In this document: piece after piece, positions 22,501 through 35,394 of the stretch
Position numbering within the stretch: the first letter of the stretch is position 1
How the letters are laid out: the number at the start of each line of letters is the position of its first letter
NCBI GenBank assembly: GCA_009809945.1
Contig: WTPW01000325.1
Coordinates: 351,599-415,598, forward strand
Length of the DNA stretch: 64,000 nucleotides
DNA from: Gigaspora margarita
Lineage: Eukaryota > Glomeromycota > Glomeromycetes > Diversisporales > Gigasporaceae
Direction of reading: 5' to 3'
Program-made: the position numbers and the translations under genes
The notes under the pieces: generated by a model
Database searches by the model: none
What the model saw: only the letters and a program-made list of their open reading frames with translations
What the model was told of the DNA's origin: nothing

Positions 22501-24373
22501 TTTTTTTATTATTATAAATATATATATATATATATGGTTAGGATTAGAGAGAATGAATATGTGCAGGAGGCTTTAATTAATATCAGAGTGAATCTTGTTT
22601 ATTACTGTATTTTTATATAATAACACACATGTGCATTATTTCAAAATTACTACTTTTTTAAAAATTCATTTAACTCAAAATAATGCACATGTGCATCAGT
22701 ATATAAAATAGCATGATAAAAATCTGGATCTACTGTTTTTTATATTGCATATACCAGTATTTTAAAATTGGGCTGGTGCAAGATTCAGAATTTTTTGAAG
22801 TAACCAGTGCATATATACGCATGCATCAATGTGCCCCCCAATGATCTGATGATCATTTTCTAATTTAGTATGAGAATCTATCTTGTCAGTCAAAAATCAA
22901 AAATTTTAAATCTTTGAGCAAAGATATCTTGACAACCATCTGACTAAATTCAATGAACTTTTTTTATTTGCATTATATTAATTTTAGAATTAAAAAAAAA
23001 AACAAAGTTCACCAAATTTAATTAGATAGTTGTCAAGAAATCTTTGCTCAAAATTAGAGAAAAATCAAAACGTCTATCAAATAAAAGCTGTGCCAAAGTT
23101 TTTTAAAACTTTGAACAAAGATATCTTGACAACTATCTCAACAAATTTGATGAACTTTTTTTTATTTGAATTCTATAAATTCATAGAATTCAAATATAAA
23201 AATAAGTTCATCCAAGATATATTTGGCACAGCTTTTATTTTGATAGATATTTTGATTTTTTCTCTAACTTTGAGCAAAGATATCTTGACAACTATCCGAC
23301 TAAATTTGATGTTTTTTTTTATTTTAATTCTATAAATTCATAGAATGCAAATAAAAAAAAGATCATCAATTTTGGTTAGACATTTGTCAAGTCAACTTTG
23401 CTCAAAAGTTTAAAAATCTTTGGTGCAGCTTTTCTTTTAATAGATGTTTTGATTTTTCTCTAACTTTGAGTGAAGATATCCTGACAACCATCTAACTAAA
23501 TTTGATAAACTTTTTTTTATTTGAATACCATAAATATATAGAGTTCAAATAAAAAAATTCATCGAATTTAGTCAGATGGTTGTCAAGATAACTTTGCTCA
23601 AAGTTAGAGAAAAATCAAAACGTCTATCAAAAGAAAAGCTGCACCAAAGTTTTTTAAAATTTGAGCAAAGTTATCTTGACAATGGTCTAACCAAAATTGA
23701 TGATCGTTTTTTATTTGAATTCTATGAATTTAGAGAATTAAGATAAAAAAAATCATCAAATTTAGTCAGATGGTTGTCAAGATATTTTTGCTCAAAGTTA
23801 AAAAAAAAACCAAAACGTCTATCAAAATAAAAGCTGTGCCAAAGTTTTTTAAAACTTGAACAAAGATATCTTGACAAACATCTGAACAAATTTGAAAAAC
23901 TTTTTTTTATTTTAATTCCATGAATTCATAGAATTCAAATAAAAAAAATTATTGAATTTGTTCAGATAGTTGTCAAGATATCTTCATTCAAAGTTTTAAA
24001 AACTTTGGTACAGCTTTTATTTTAATAAACATTTTGATTTTTCTCTAACTTTGAGCAAAGATATCTTGACAACCATCTGATTAAATTTGATGAACTTTTA
24101 TTATTTAAATTCTATAAATTCATAGAATTCAAATAAAAAAAAGTTTATTGAATTTGATTAGAAATTATCAAGATAACTTTGCTCAAAGTTTTAAAAAAAC
24201 TTTGACACAGCTTTTTTTGATAAACATTTTGATTTTTCTCTAACTTTGAGTAAAGTTATCTTGACAACCATCTGACTAAATTTGATAAACTTTTTTTATT
24301 TGAATTCTATATATTCATAGAATTCAAATAAAAAAATTTATCGAATTTAGTTAGATGGTAGTCAAGATATCTT

Positions 24374-25469
24374 CCCTATAAGAAAAGTAGTCTGGGATCT
24401 CACAGAAAAACAGTGTATAGGCACATGGTCGAGTGGCACATGCTATGGGGCAGATTTGCACATGCATAGTCCAAGTAGGCATGGGAATTGGTGGACCGGG
24501 TTGATCCATATACATGTGCCAATTTAATGTGAAATCACATAAATTATCTGTGCCTTTTGTAGCAGTTTCTAAGCCAATTAACACGTGCAATAGCATGTAA
24601 ATGAAACAGGTAAGTAAATATAAATTTGTGGACCACTTTCCAATAGACATTTTATCAGAAAAAAACTGGATAATAGTTGAGGTATGTGCATATCTGGAAG
24701 CTAAAGCAACTGCAAATGTGTAAAATTTTGCAAGAAATCTTTTTTCTTAAGGGTAGAGTGTAATGATATCATTTTTACTATGAAAATTATTGTTATGTTC
24801 GTTGGTAATACAAAATAGCTAATACTAATATTATCAAATATTCTAGATATTTTATTTACTATCAAAAACCAGTTTTAACTTGTTTTAGCACCTGCAAAAA
24901 AGTCTAATACCCGTAACTATGACCAACTTTTTCTTAGCATGTTTTTTTTAAAAAATTAAATAAAAAATATTAAATTCTTTGCTTTGAAATGAAAATTCAG
25001 ATATTGAAAATACCGTAAATATATTTTTTTTGATGTAAACAAAATGCATTTTATTTAACTATAGTAGTAAATTTTTTATGTTATGATACATAATACGACA
25101 ATTTTACTATTATTGAAAATGATTGATATACACTCTATCCTTAAGATGCCAGAGCAGGCTTACTTGTGAGTTTTTGAGATATTGCAACTTTTTAAAAAAA
25201 AAATCATTTGTGATCCTTCGCTCTTATAGTACTCCATGAAATGAGCCAGCACATGTCATTTTTAATACATACCATTCTGTGAAATTTGATGTGCTATCAC
25301 ATACAATATGAATATGTGTGCCACCAAATGTGTGCCATTCCATGTGATGTAATATAACGTGCCACCCCATTACCATAGTATCCATGTCATTTTTAATTAT
25401 GCCATCCCATAAAACGTGCCTATATGTGTTACACAGTCTGTACCATCCTGTGCATATACACTGTTTCTC
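24374..25469. mobile_element. Inverted-repeat element inserted in FB1
   Basis: The palindrome array breaks off after GATATCTTC near 24374 and resumes at ATTTAAAGTTAGAG near 25470. The insert carries AGAAAAACAGTGTATAGGCA at 24404, mirrored by TGCATATACACTGTTTCT at 25468. It is rich in CACATG and CATGTGCC motifs near both ends. About 30 bp outside the left repeat are unexplained. No transposase was seen. Confidence 0.6.
24748..25147. mobile_element. Nested inverted-repeat element, CTTAAGG ends
   Basis: CTTAAGGGTAGAGTGTAATG near 24748 is mirrored by ATACACTCTATCCTTAAG ending near 25147. The interior is AT-rich and non-coding. It lies within the larger insert, giving three levels of nesting. Confidence 0.55.
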
Positions 25470-26759
25470 ATTTAAAGTTAGAGAAAAAATCAAAATGTCT
25501 ATCAAAAGAAAAGCTACACCAAAGTTTTTTTGAAACTTTGAGCAAAGTTATTTTGACAACAGTATAACCAAATTTGATGAACTTTTTTTATTTAAATTAT
25601 ATGAATGAATAGAATTCAAATAAAAAAAAAGTTCATTAAATTTGATCAGATGGTTGTCAAGATATCTTTGATCAAAGTTAGAGAAAAATAAAAATGTCTA
25701 TTAAAATAAAAACTGTGCCAAAGTTTTTTAAATCTTTGAATGAAGATATCTTGACAACCATCTGACTAAATTCGATGATTTTTTTTATTTTAATTCTATA
25801 AATTCATAGAATTCAAATAAAAAAAAGTTCATCAAATTTGTTCAGATTGTTGTCAAGATATCTTCATTCAAAGTTTTAAAAACTTTGGCATAGCTTTTAT
25901 TTTGATAGACGTTTTGGTTTTTCTTTAACTTTGAGTGAAGATTTCTTGACAGCTACCTAATTAAATTCAATGAAATTTTTTTATTTTAATTCTAAAAATT
26001 CATATAATGTAAATAAAAAAGTTCATTGAATTTAGTCAGATAGTTGTCAAGATATCTTCGCTCAAAGTTTTGAAATGCTTGATTTTTGACTGACAAGATA
26101 GATTCTTGCATACTAAATTAGAAAATGATCATAGGGGCACATAGATGCACACGCATATATAATAGGAATGTAGTATAAACAACTGGACCAGCCTAAATTT
26201 GATTGGTTACTGTGATTTTTAATATAATCTAACATAAAAATTAACTAAGTCGATTTTTTGAAAAATCAGCTAAGTTGGCTAAGCTAATAAAAATCAATTA
26301 ATACAAATTAACTACAAATACTTACTTTATATAAAAATTTTTACAGGTTTTTTTTTTTTGAACCGGTATTTTTTTATATAACAGGTGCATGTACCGGTAA
26401 ATTAAAATTACTATTTTAAACACTATGTGCATCCGAAATAACGCACCCCCTGCATATAAAAATAAGTACAGCACACATGTCTATTAAATATTGGCAATAT
26501 TGATCCGAAATATCGCACATGTGCATCCTGAAATAATGCACAGTGCTCTAAATAATGCACAGGTGTGCATTATTACGCAAAAATATGGTATATAAAAATA
26601 TATACTAATATGTCATGTGTCATTTATTTCTATTAATTTGAAATCAATAAAAGCAATATTTTAATTATATTAAAAAGTCGATAATAAATATTAGTAACTG
26701 CATGTAGTTATTATTACTATGTGTATACATAGGGCAGATTGCATAGTGCAATGTTTTAA

Positions 26760-26960
26760 TATTTTTGCCATGGTGCTTCTAAATGCTATTTGGCGAAATT
26801 ATTTTCGTCTGGTAAAATTAATTTCGCCTAGCAAGCTTCCAAAATTATTTTTGCCAACAAAAATTATTTCAATCTGACGAAATTATTTTCGCCTGATAAA
26901 ATTCTGAATTATTTTTGTCTGCTGAAATTATTTTTGTCAGTAAAATTGTTATTTACAGTT
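26760..26960. repeat. 19-bp tandem array, GGCGAAATTATTTTCGCC type
   Basis: About eight units such as TGGCGAAATTATTTTCGTC, TGACGAAATTATTTTCGCC and TGCTGAAATTATTTTTGTC follow one another. Two units carry a 7-8-bp insertion. The unit itself is nearly palindromic. Non-coding. Confidence 0.75.
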
Positions 26961-27856
26961 GTATTATTATGTATAAGTTTATACTGTATACTGTTGAACC
27001 TCTCAAAGCCAATCCAGTCAAAACCAATAACCTATCAAATCTGATAAAAAATAATTCATCAAATATTTCTGCCATATACTGTTGAACCTCTCAAACCAAT
27101 ATGTATGGTAATCATGTTTTTGCATCATTATTGCATTATAACAATTAGAATTATATAGTGTTTTTACTCTCCAATATATTATAATGTAAAGTTGCAGTAA
27201 AAAACCTCGTTAATATTTAAATATAAAAATTAATGTAAATATTATATACAAGTTTCGTCATTAGAAAGTATTTTGGAATAAACTTCCTAAAATATATTCG
27301 GCATGTTAAAATATTTTTGCTGCCTAAATTATGTCTAAAAATAATTTAACCATTTAAATTTACACCAAGGACAAAATAATTTAAGAATCCGTGTATTTGT
27401 AGCAACGTGTGCAACATTTCATAATAATAACTACATGTAGGTATTAAATATAGAAATACTCTATATCAATTGATTATTTATTAAGTTGTTACCTATACTA
27501 TAGTTAATCCAAATGTAGCAATATTTACTACAATTAAAGGTTTAAAACGCCTGTAAAAATATATGTCGTAAATTAATTGTAATTAGCTATTTACGGACCA
27601 TATGTGTAGCGTTACGAATATACGTTATACGTGAGTGTCGCCAAATGAAAACAAACAATTCTAAAAATAGATGATTATGAATTTCAAATAATCTATTTTA
27701 GAATTACATGTTTTCTTTTAGAACACTCATTTTGCACAGCCATACTTATGTCGTGAGTAGCAACTATAAAGATGAGATCCAAAGCATAAAATATCATAAT
27801 ATATTCGAAGCTTTAAATTAACACGCATTTTATCAAATAAATAAACGAAATCCCTA
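26961..27856. other. No supported gene upstream of the ten-exon gene
   Basis: Contains a short direct repeat (ACTGTTGAACCTCTCAAA near 26990 and 27067) and, at 27410-27600, sequence related to 21.54-21.64 kb (AATATTTACTACAATTA, then AGCTATTTACGG). The promoter of the following gene should lie near its end, but no specific element can be named. Confidence 0.45.
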
Positions 27857-30800
27857 ATGTATAATTTCATATTCACGGTTATTAAATTTAGTATCTTACT
27901 GCTAGTCATCTTATCAACGGCGCATACACAAAATGACATAAGAAATTTCACATATACAGAAGATTATACAACAAATTCTAATCTTACTGGAACACAACCT
28001 TTCGTCTTGGGTATTTATCATTATCAAGACAATAGAGATATTGTAGTCGTTCGAATCAGTCGAGTGAATTACTACAATTACTTCACCGTAAATTACTGTT
28101 TTGAGCAGAGGCTATTAATTCGTGTTATCCAAGCAAACGGAAGTGTCACCGAAATAAATTTTGATAACGCTAAAGAAATACAACATATTAATTACTGTTA
28201 CGTTTATGGTACAAGTCCTATATACATATACCCAATATTTGACCAGTACATTCTAGTGACATACATCTATGCAACTAATACTTCCGATAACACAACTTTT
28301 ACGGATCGTGGAATGATTTTAGATTGGAATGGAAATATTATAAGGTTTGCTGAAAGTATAATTAAGTTTTGAGCATTTAAGCAGCAATAATTAATTATAT
28401 ATTTTATACAGTAAAATCGATTTTGGACCTTCTTACTTGATCCCAGGCACGAATATCTGGAGCCCGAAAGGAAAGTTTATAGTAAATAACATTACTCCTA
28501 AAAAAGGCTTTTTGCGTTTATCTGGGGTTAGTGGAACTAATAATCATTTCGAATGGAAGCAATATGGATAGTAAGTTGCGTTCTAATATTTGTCTAATTA
28601 CATACTCATGCATACAGTTTAATTTTTTTTTTTTTTTATAGTAAAGGCAATGGAATATTCTATTTATTACAGAATGACACACTTGAGTTGCCATTTAACT
28701 ATCAAATCACTACGTTTGGAACTTTAAACGGCGGATATGCGATTGTATACGCTAACACGACTAATAGCACATCTTCAAATAATACGTTAGCTGCTCAGTT
28801 TACCGCGGATGCGGGATTATATGCCATTATGCTGAATTATAATCAAACAAAAACAAACAAAACGACTATTTTACATGAAATGTCTACACCTAATGTTAAA
28901 ATAAGGTTCTCAGCAATGATATGCTCAATTGACAACGTTTTCGTTGGACATACATGCGTTGCTGCAGGAATAGCTGTGCAAAATGGTTCAACAACGACAT
29001 CCACATTGACTAACACAACAACTAAACCATTTTATATAAAAGTACATTTTCATTCTACCGGATCTGTGTTTAAATTGGAGTCAATATTCGACATACCATC
29101 AAGTGGCGGCATAGAGACTATTAGAGCAATGACTTTTGGAGGATTCGCATTAATATCACGATCTTATAATTATAATGGGAGAGTTATAGATTTAAATTTT
29201 AGTCTTTATGATGATAATAACAATCGGGTGTCTCCACGGCGGCCTATTACCTCAAACTTCGTTAGTGCGTTTGAAATAATACAAAATAATACATTATTAA
29301 TTGCGTTAAATGAAACATCTACCACTTGGAACCTTTTTTCGATGGATTTGCCTAGACTTTCCCCATATGACGGTAAAAAAATTTTTGAATTAATAATTTT
29401 TTTATTTTTTATTTATTTTTTTAATTAAATTAATAATTTATAGATATTGGCTATGGTAATATTCAAGTGAACTCTACAAACCCTTCAAGAGGCTCTAATA
29501 ATCTTGCATTAAATTCCAATAAGATTAGCATCACATTTCAAAATCCCGTTTTGTTTGCAGATGGTATTCTATATATCTATCAAAAAACCAATAAGAGAGA
29601 TGTTCTTCGACAGTCGATTAGATCAAAAGCTTGTGATGATAGGAAATGCAATATTTTGGATAATGTTGTTACACTCTATGTGCTCAATTGTACTTTTAAT
29701 CAACCGGGTGGGCAATATTATATACAAATAGATAACAATTTTGTAATGAGCGCAGATTATAGAGAATCCATACCGGGAATTGATTCAAATCTATGGAATT
29801 TTCAAACAGGTTTACGTTATATAATTATAATCATATGACGTTAACGTTAATTATTTAAATGGCTTACAATAACGAATATCATTAATATATGTAGATAATA
29901 GCACCACACAAAGTCAAATGCGTGATGGTAAATATGACTTACTATTAATTTGCCTATATACCGGTAAATAAATTTATTAATAATTAAAATGTACTATAGT
30001 TAGTATCCAGGGAAAACTACGATTAACAACTACCGGGTCTTTGCATTTTCAAGGATTAAGTGACTCAGAAAAACATGAATTTTTTACAAATTTAAGAAGT
30101 GAACTCGTTTTCATAATTCCAACAGAGGAAGGAAGGTTGAGCTCAAATGAACGCAATCAAATTGATACATCTTCTACTGAATCGAAAATTCTTATCTCGC
30201 TTTCTATTAATGGGGCAAATAGTGGTGAAATAACTGCTACATTGGTCAAAAATTATTTAAACCTATTGATAATAAATAAAGAATCGACGAATGTATCAAC
30301 AGGATCCATTACAATGTATTTAGATGAGACTTATGGATTTCAAGAAACTAGTAAAAATCATTTTGTGTTGTTTTATTGTTTACTGCATTTTTTTGTTGTT
30401 TTATAGTTTATTGCATTAAGTTTATTTATTTATTTATTTTTTTGACAGTGACAATAAGTGATTTCCTTGGATTTCATAAGACAAAGTTAATTTCTTTTGT
30501 TGCAGCCATGGTTGTACTTTTACTAGCATTCTTAATAGCAAAGTTAAAATCACCAAAGGTAACGATATTTTTTTTTAATTCAAACATTTCATTTTATTAT
30601 TATTAATATCTAACCTATAAAAATGTAGAGCGAAAATTTTATAATTTTCTATCTTGCTATTACTATATTTCGTATTATCACCGTTACAGCATTTGTTTTT
30701 ACCGATGCCAAAGCTATCCAAGTTCTTTACATTCCGAGGTAAGATATGTATTATTCAAGTAATTGTAAAATAAACATATCATAAAAGTTAATATGTAATT

Positions 30801-31318
30801 TTATTCAAAAAAACAGCATAGTATTTTTATTTGTTCCTATAGGATTCAACGTAGTTTTAGCACTTTCAATATTATTTACGGAAAGGGATAAAAAATTTAT
30901 TGATTGGTTTGCAAGATATGGAAAAGTTGCTGTTTCATTTGTGTTGTTATCTGGTTCAGGTATTGATGTGTTATTGACATTAAGATCATATTTGATGAAA
31001 CTTGATCTTTTCAATGCTCCATTATCCAATAAGTCTCTGAAACTAATCTTTTGGGGTCTTGCATTGACATACTTCTAGCAGATATTCCACAATTTGTTAT
31101 TCAGGTATATAATTTTGAATAAAATATGGTTAACTATGAATTTTACCATTACTAATTCGTATAAATTATTTTAGATATTTTATATTCTTTATAGTATCGA
31201 AATTGAGATACTTTTATTATTCTCTTCGGTAGCATCAGGTCTTTCATTGCTTTCCAACATCCTTAGTAAATTGTTCTTTATTAAATTCAAAGCATACTCC
31301 CCTTATTTAAGTACTTAA
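27857..31318 (+). CDS. Ten-exon secreted/membrane glycoprotein of unknown function
   Basis: Exons by GT-AG junctions and frame: 27857-28344, 28412-28570, 28642-29372, 29444-29809, 29895-29927, 30000-30350, 30449-30558, 30629-30738, 30817-31104, 31175-31318. Residues 1-24 are a signal peptide (hydrophobic KFSILLLVILSTAHTQ). The long ectodomain has many N-glycosylation sites and repeated strand-like segments, perhaps a beta-propeller or beta-sandwich. The C-terminal third has several membrane helices, for example ISFVAAMVVLLLAFLIA in exon 7, FLFVPIGFNVVLALSILF in exon 9 and EILLLFSSVASGLSLLS in exon 10. All junctions keep frame except inside exon 9. There a base seems missing near the GGGG at 31053-31056, because FWG runs into a stop at 31076 while the next frame continues as CIDILLADIPQFVIQ. 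I recall similar proteins in Rhizophagus. A surface receptor or sensor role is only a guess. Confidence 0.82.
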
Positions 31319-31515
31319 CATGAGGGCCGTGCTATTGAATCAATGATTCAATTAGCGTAAAATGTACTAAGGGCCTGAACGATATAATGTACAAATAAGT
31401 TTTTAATGTTTGTAGTTTTAATAGCATATTAACTTGTAAAATTACATGTATCAATATTGTTACGACTTCATTTTTATTTGGATCTATTTACGATTAAGAT
31501 GATGTTTGTTGATAC

Positions 31516-31888
31516 TAGTGATGCCGAGATAACCTTTTAACGGCATTATGTTTTGGTTTTATCATGTAGTAAACTGATTTTAACATTTATCGTATGCTAA
31601 AACCGTTAAAATAAAAAAGATATAACTGGGATATAATTACAATGATAAGTTATATTCTTTATATTGTCGAATATACATGCAATAAAACTGTAATTTATGA
31701 AACTTTAAGAATTTATTGATCATTAATATTTGCGCTTATGTCATTTGTAGTTTAATTTTTATCATTAGTTATAACTAGTATTTCGGTTTTTATTTTAACA
31801 GTTTTAGCATACGATAAATGTTAATATCAGTTTACCACGTGATAAAACCAAAACATAATGCCGTTAAAAGGTTATCTCGGCATCTCTA
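31516..31888. mobile_element. hAT-like MITE, 373 bp
   Basis: Inverted ends TAGTGATGCCGAGATAACCT and the complement of TAGAGATGCCGAGATAACCT. The repeat continues for about 90 bp, including TTTTAACGGCATTATGTTTT. Flanks GTTGATAC (31508-31515) and GTAGATAC (31889-31896) are an 8-bp duplication with one change. The TAGNGATG start and 8-bp duplication fit hAT. No coding sequence. Confidence 0.88.
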
Positions 31889-32051
31889 GTAGATACGATC
31901 AGGGACTTTTCAGTCATAAATATGTTATGCATTTTGTGCATAACATCGCGTGAAAATGTTGGACCTAGGGAATGCTCCGGTGTGGTGTGGTATATACTGT
32001 AGAGTGCACCTTAACATCACACTACACTGGAGTACATACTTTGGAGTATAA

Positions 32052-32887
32052 CAGGACCGGGAAATCTTTATTATAAGTCCCCGCTATAAAAATTTTAATT
32101 ATATTTTTTGCGAATTAGGCTTTTTTCTAATTAAGCGAATCAGTTTTACGAACACCTTTAATAAGTTTATAATAATACGAATCATTGTTTGGTCAGATAC
32201 TTTATACAATAATTATGTAATTAAAATAACAATTACATAAATTTATCATTATAAATATATTGAGCCTTGAATTCTGTTATTCTTATTTGTTCGCCTAAAA
32301 ATATAAAATAATTATATAATATAGTATGATAATATGAGATAACATCACGCTAGTACAATGATGATTTTTTGATCAGAGAATGACGCAAAGCGGCATTTTC
32401 TGATAATCAAAAAAATTGTCGTTGTACCAATATTGATATTATATACGGCGGTCATTGATCATAAATTGTATTATTTATGATTTTTAAACTCCTTTAATTC
32501 GTATAGTGCAACATAATACAAGTATTGATGACGTATGCATCGTGAAAAGCATGAATGACGCAATAAAAAGAAAGTGATTTATAACATAAATAGTGTAATA
32601 CTCATGATCAATAGTGTCCGTGCTATAATGATTACATCATAAAAAGACTATCGCTATAGAATATTTAAGTCATATGATAAATAACGATTATATAATAATT
32701 GTACCTTTTTTGGTAACATAGATATGCGAATCTAATTTATAGGCGGTGACCAATTTTTCTGCGAATCATACAAAGCCGATAACTTTACAAAGACTTTAAT
32801 TATTCGATTCTATTTAAAGTCGGTCACATTTATAATTGTTCGAATATTGTAGTGGCGGGGACCTATAATAAAGATTTCCCGGTCCTA
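32052..32887. mobile_element. Inverted-repeat element, CAGGACCGGG ends
   Basis: CAGGACCGGGAAATCTTTAT at the left is mirrored by ATAAAGATTTCCCGGTCCTA at the right, followed inward by GTCCCCGC and GCGGGGAC. The interior holds several ATGATATTAC-type inverted pieces but no gene. Flanks GAGTATAA and TGAGTTAT do not form a convincing duplication. Just outside, 31976-32031 (CTCCGGTGTGGTGTGGTATA mirrored by ATCACACTACACTGGAG) is a separate hairpin. Confidence 0.75.
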
Positions 32888-35394
32888 TGAGTTATGACAA
32901 TTTACGAAACCTATGACGTATAAATATTTATACGATAAAATGTTAATTTCCATATTTGGAATATACATGCACTCTGTTTTGCATGAACAAGTCATGCGCC
33001 TGCTCATGCGCTGGGAGTTTGTTTATATATATATTTTTATATTATAGTTGAGTTGATTTAGTGTTGTAGTGTTATTATTCTAAAATGCTAAGCAAATATT
33101 ACCTCCCTTGTTAAAGTACCCGTCCATTGTCAATTGATGGTTACAAGGGGTACTAATCAATTTTTAGAGCATAGGAATGTAAGAGACCCGGGGGTAATCT
33201 TTACGGTAATAAGTACTTTAGTTTTTGATTTTTATTTTATTGTTTAGCGATTCTTTTCCGTCTTATTGTAATAATGAGATTTGATTTCGATTTAGTAGGT
33301 TTTGTTAGAATTTTGGTTTAATTTAAGTGGTTAGTTTCTGATTTATTTTGAAATTCGTGTTGTAATATTTAGTAGTAATAAAAGAATAACGATTATGGAC
33401 ATGAATAAGTTCTTTATATTTTAGTTTTATCAGTTTTGTTTTCTGGTCTTTAAGTAATTTGTTATGGATAAAGTTCTAATCCGTTATCAATTTATCTAAT
33501 TCTATGACCAGTAGGAGATCTTATAGGGTCTTGGACAAATTTAGCTTCAATTGTAGACAAATAGTAATTAAGGGTAAATAGTTTAAATTAATAAACTAAC
33601 ATATACTAGCAATAAAATGGCAGCATTTTATAGGGCTGGGCCTTATATATTAGGTTCTAAATTTTTTTAAAACATTATAAAGTTAGTACTCTGATTTATA
33701 TAATTAACTTCAATAGATGTTGTGACTTTAGTTTCTTTAGAACCTGATTTAAATATGAAAAAATGTTTAACATAGTCTTCAGAGGTATAAAAGCATCATT
33801 AGAATTCTCTTCAACAGTTAAATAGCTGTTATATACAGTACACAATTGATCATTTTCTGGAAGAGTTTGTAGAATATTTTGGTCAATTTTGATGAAAAAT
33901 AAAAATAGTTATTACTTTATGGCATTATAACCATGTTAATATCTTCGAACATTTAACTTTAAATTTTGAAATGAAGTAAGATCTCCAGATTTTCAACAAT
34001 CAAAGTATCAATCATAGAAGAATTCCGAGGTAACTTGGTAATAAATTCTTAAAATGTATTGAGAAAAGTTGATTACATTTCTTGGTATCCAAGCTGTCCA
34101 CCTTGAAGTTTATAAATGGTTAATATAGGTGAATTTTTTTTTTAAAAAATATAATTTATTGTAATTTTGTAATTTTTTGTTATTGGTATTATTACATGTT
34201 TGAAAACTTATTTGGTATCAGTTTATTTTACTGTATCTACTACATAATACAGTCATATGTACCTATAATACAATAGTAGGAAAAATTTTTACAAATATAG
34301 TAAAATAGAATTCAAGTACAAAAACTGCATCACTAAACTTTTTTATTATTATCAGAAAGTTGGTAGGTAAGTGGTTTCTATTTTTGAAAAAAATAAAAAA
34401 AAAATAAAATTTGCAAATTTATAATAAAACTATAGTGCAGTAATGAATAAATATTATGTTTAGATATTTAATTTTATTATTTGTTTTTCATCATTTTGGT
34501 CAGCATTCTCTTTGTCACTAATAGTATTTCCCCATTTGCACTAATCTTGCTATTTTGTTGATTCATTATTTCGATAACTTAACTATTCTTCAAGTGTTAT
34601 CGAAGTTAATTTTCTTCTAGCATCATTTTTTGCAGCCTTTTTTCAGATGATAAATTCTTTTGTGCTTTTGCATTTTTAATATATAGAGCTTTAATCAGTT
34701 TAGTAATCTGTTGCTTTTATTTTAATTTAAATATGTTGAACCCTTAATTGGTTTATTAATCAGTTTTTTTTATTTTCAATTTAATGATTGAATTGCTGAT
34801 TAAAGGTTCTATAGAGGATTGCAAAATTTGTATCATTATGTATTACAGGGATAGGAGCCAGACATCAATAAGATTTCTTTGTGTATGGTTTTAAGGACTT
34901 CCACTCCACTCCCCTCCACTCTAGCCCAATAATTATAGATTATAGGGTTTCTCTTTGTTAACATAAACCAATACATCAGATTATACAATGATACTAAATA
35001 CTATTAACAATTATTCCACCTATCTTTTATTGACTGAAACGATACCCTTATATATCTTTAATTTGTATAGAAGCTTCAATCTCTTGGCTGGAGATTTAAT
35101 CTGTTGATTGGAGCTTTAATCACCCACTGTGCTACAAATCATTCCAAAACAAGAAATTCATAAAAATAGGTATATTATAAGGTGATGGATTAGAGATTAA
35201 TTAAATGGATGATTCTTTGGATAATAATTTTAATATAATATACTTCTAAATACAATACCTGGTTTTTCATACAGCACTTGATTCTAACAACTTTATAATA
35301 ATCAATTTATAGTTGGGCAATTATCAATTGTCATATTATCTTTGTAAACTTTAAAATTAAACTCTATTGAAAAAAAATTAGCTGCAGCTTTTTT
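32888..35394. other. No supported gene
   Basis: The stretch at 33090-33420 has mixed composition (CCTCCCTTGTTAAAGTACCC, GACCCGGGGGTAATC) and could be an old retroelement end, but no pair, primer-binding site or frame supports this. The rest is AT-rich with no recognisable gene. Confidence 0.4.

Larger units (their letters stand above)
22765..26198. mobile_element. Foldback element made of tandem palindromes (FB1)
   Basis: The outer arms are inverted copies with no internal repetition. GGGCTGGT, GTGCCCCC, GATCATTTTCTAATTTAGTA and ATCTATCTTGTCAGTCAAAA occur at about 22770-22900, and their complements at about 26070-26195. Between them lie eleven palindromes centred near 22983, 23180, 23337, 23535, 23728, 23925, 24120, 24312, 25605, 25803 and 25995. 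Each arm runs from CTTTGAGCAAAGATATCTTG through CATCTGACTAAATTTGATGA to GAATTCTATGAATTC. Spacers carry AAAACGTCTATCAAAATAAA in either orientation. A separate element interrupts the array at 24374-25469. No protein is encoded. Foldback elements with repetitive arms are known, but here each repeat unit is itself a palindrome. Confidence 0.85.

Noticed and set aside
23030..23335. 101-codon frame containing DILTTI repeats
   Set aside because: It is a chance reading of the palindrome array. The same peptide recurs wherever the array occurs (63 kb), with no start context or domain.
22765..26198. CRISPR-like array
   Set aside because: The regular spacing resembles one at first glance, but the units are palindromes with similar spacers in both orientations, the context is eukaryotic, and there are no cas genes.
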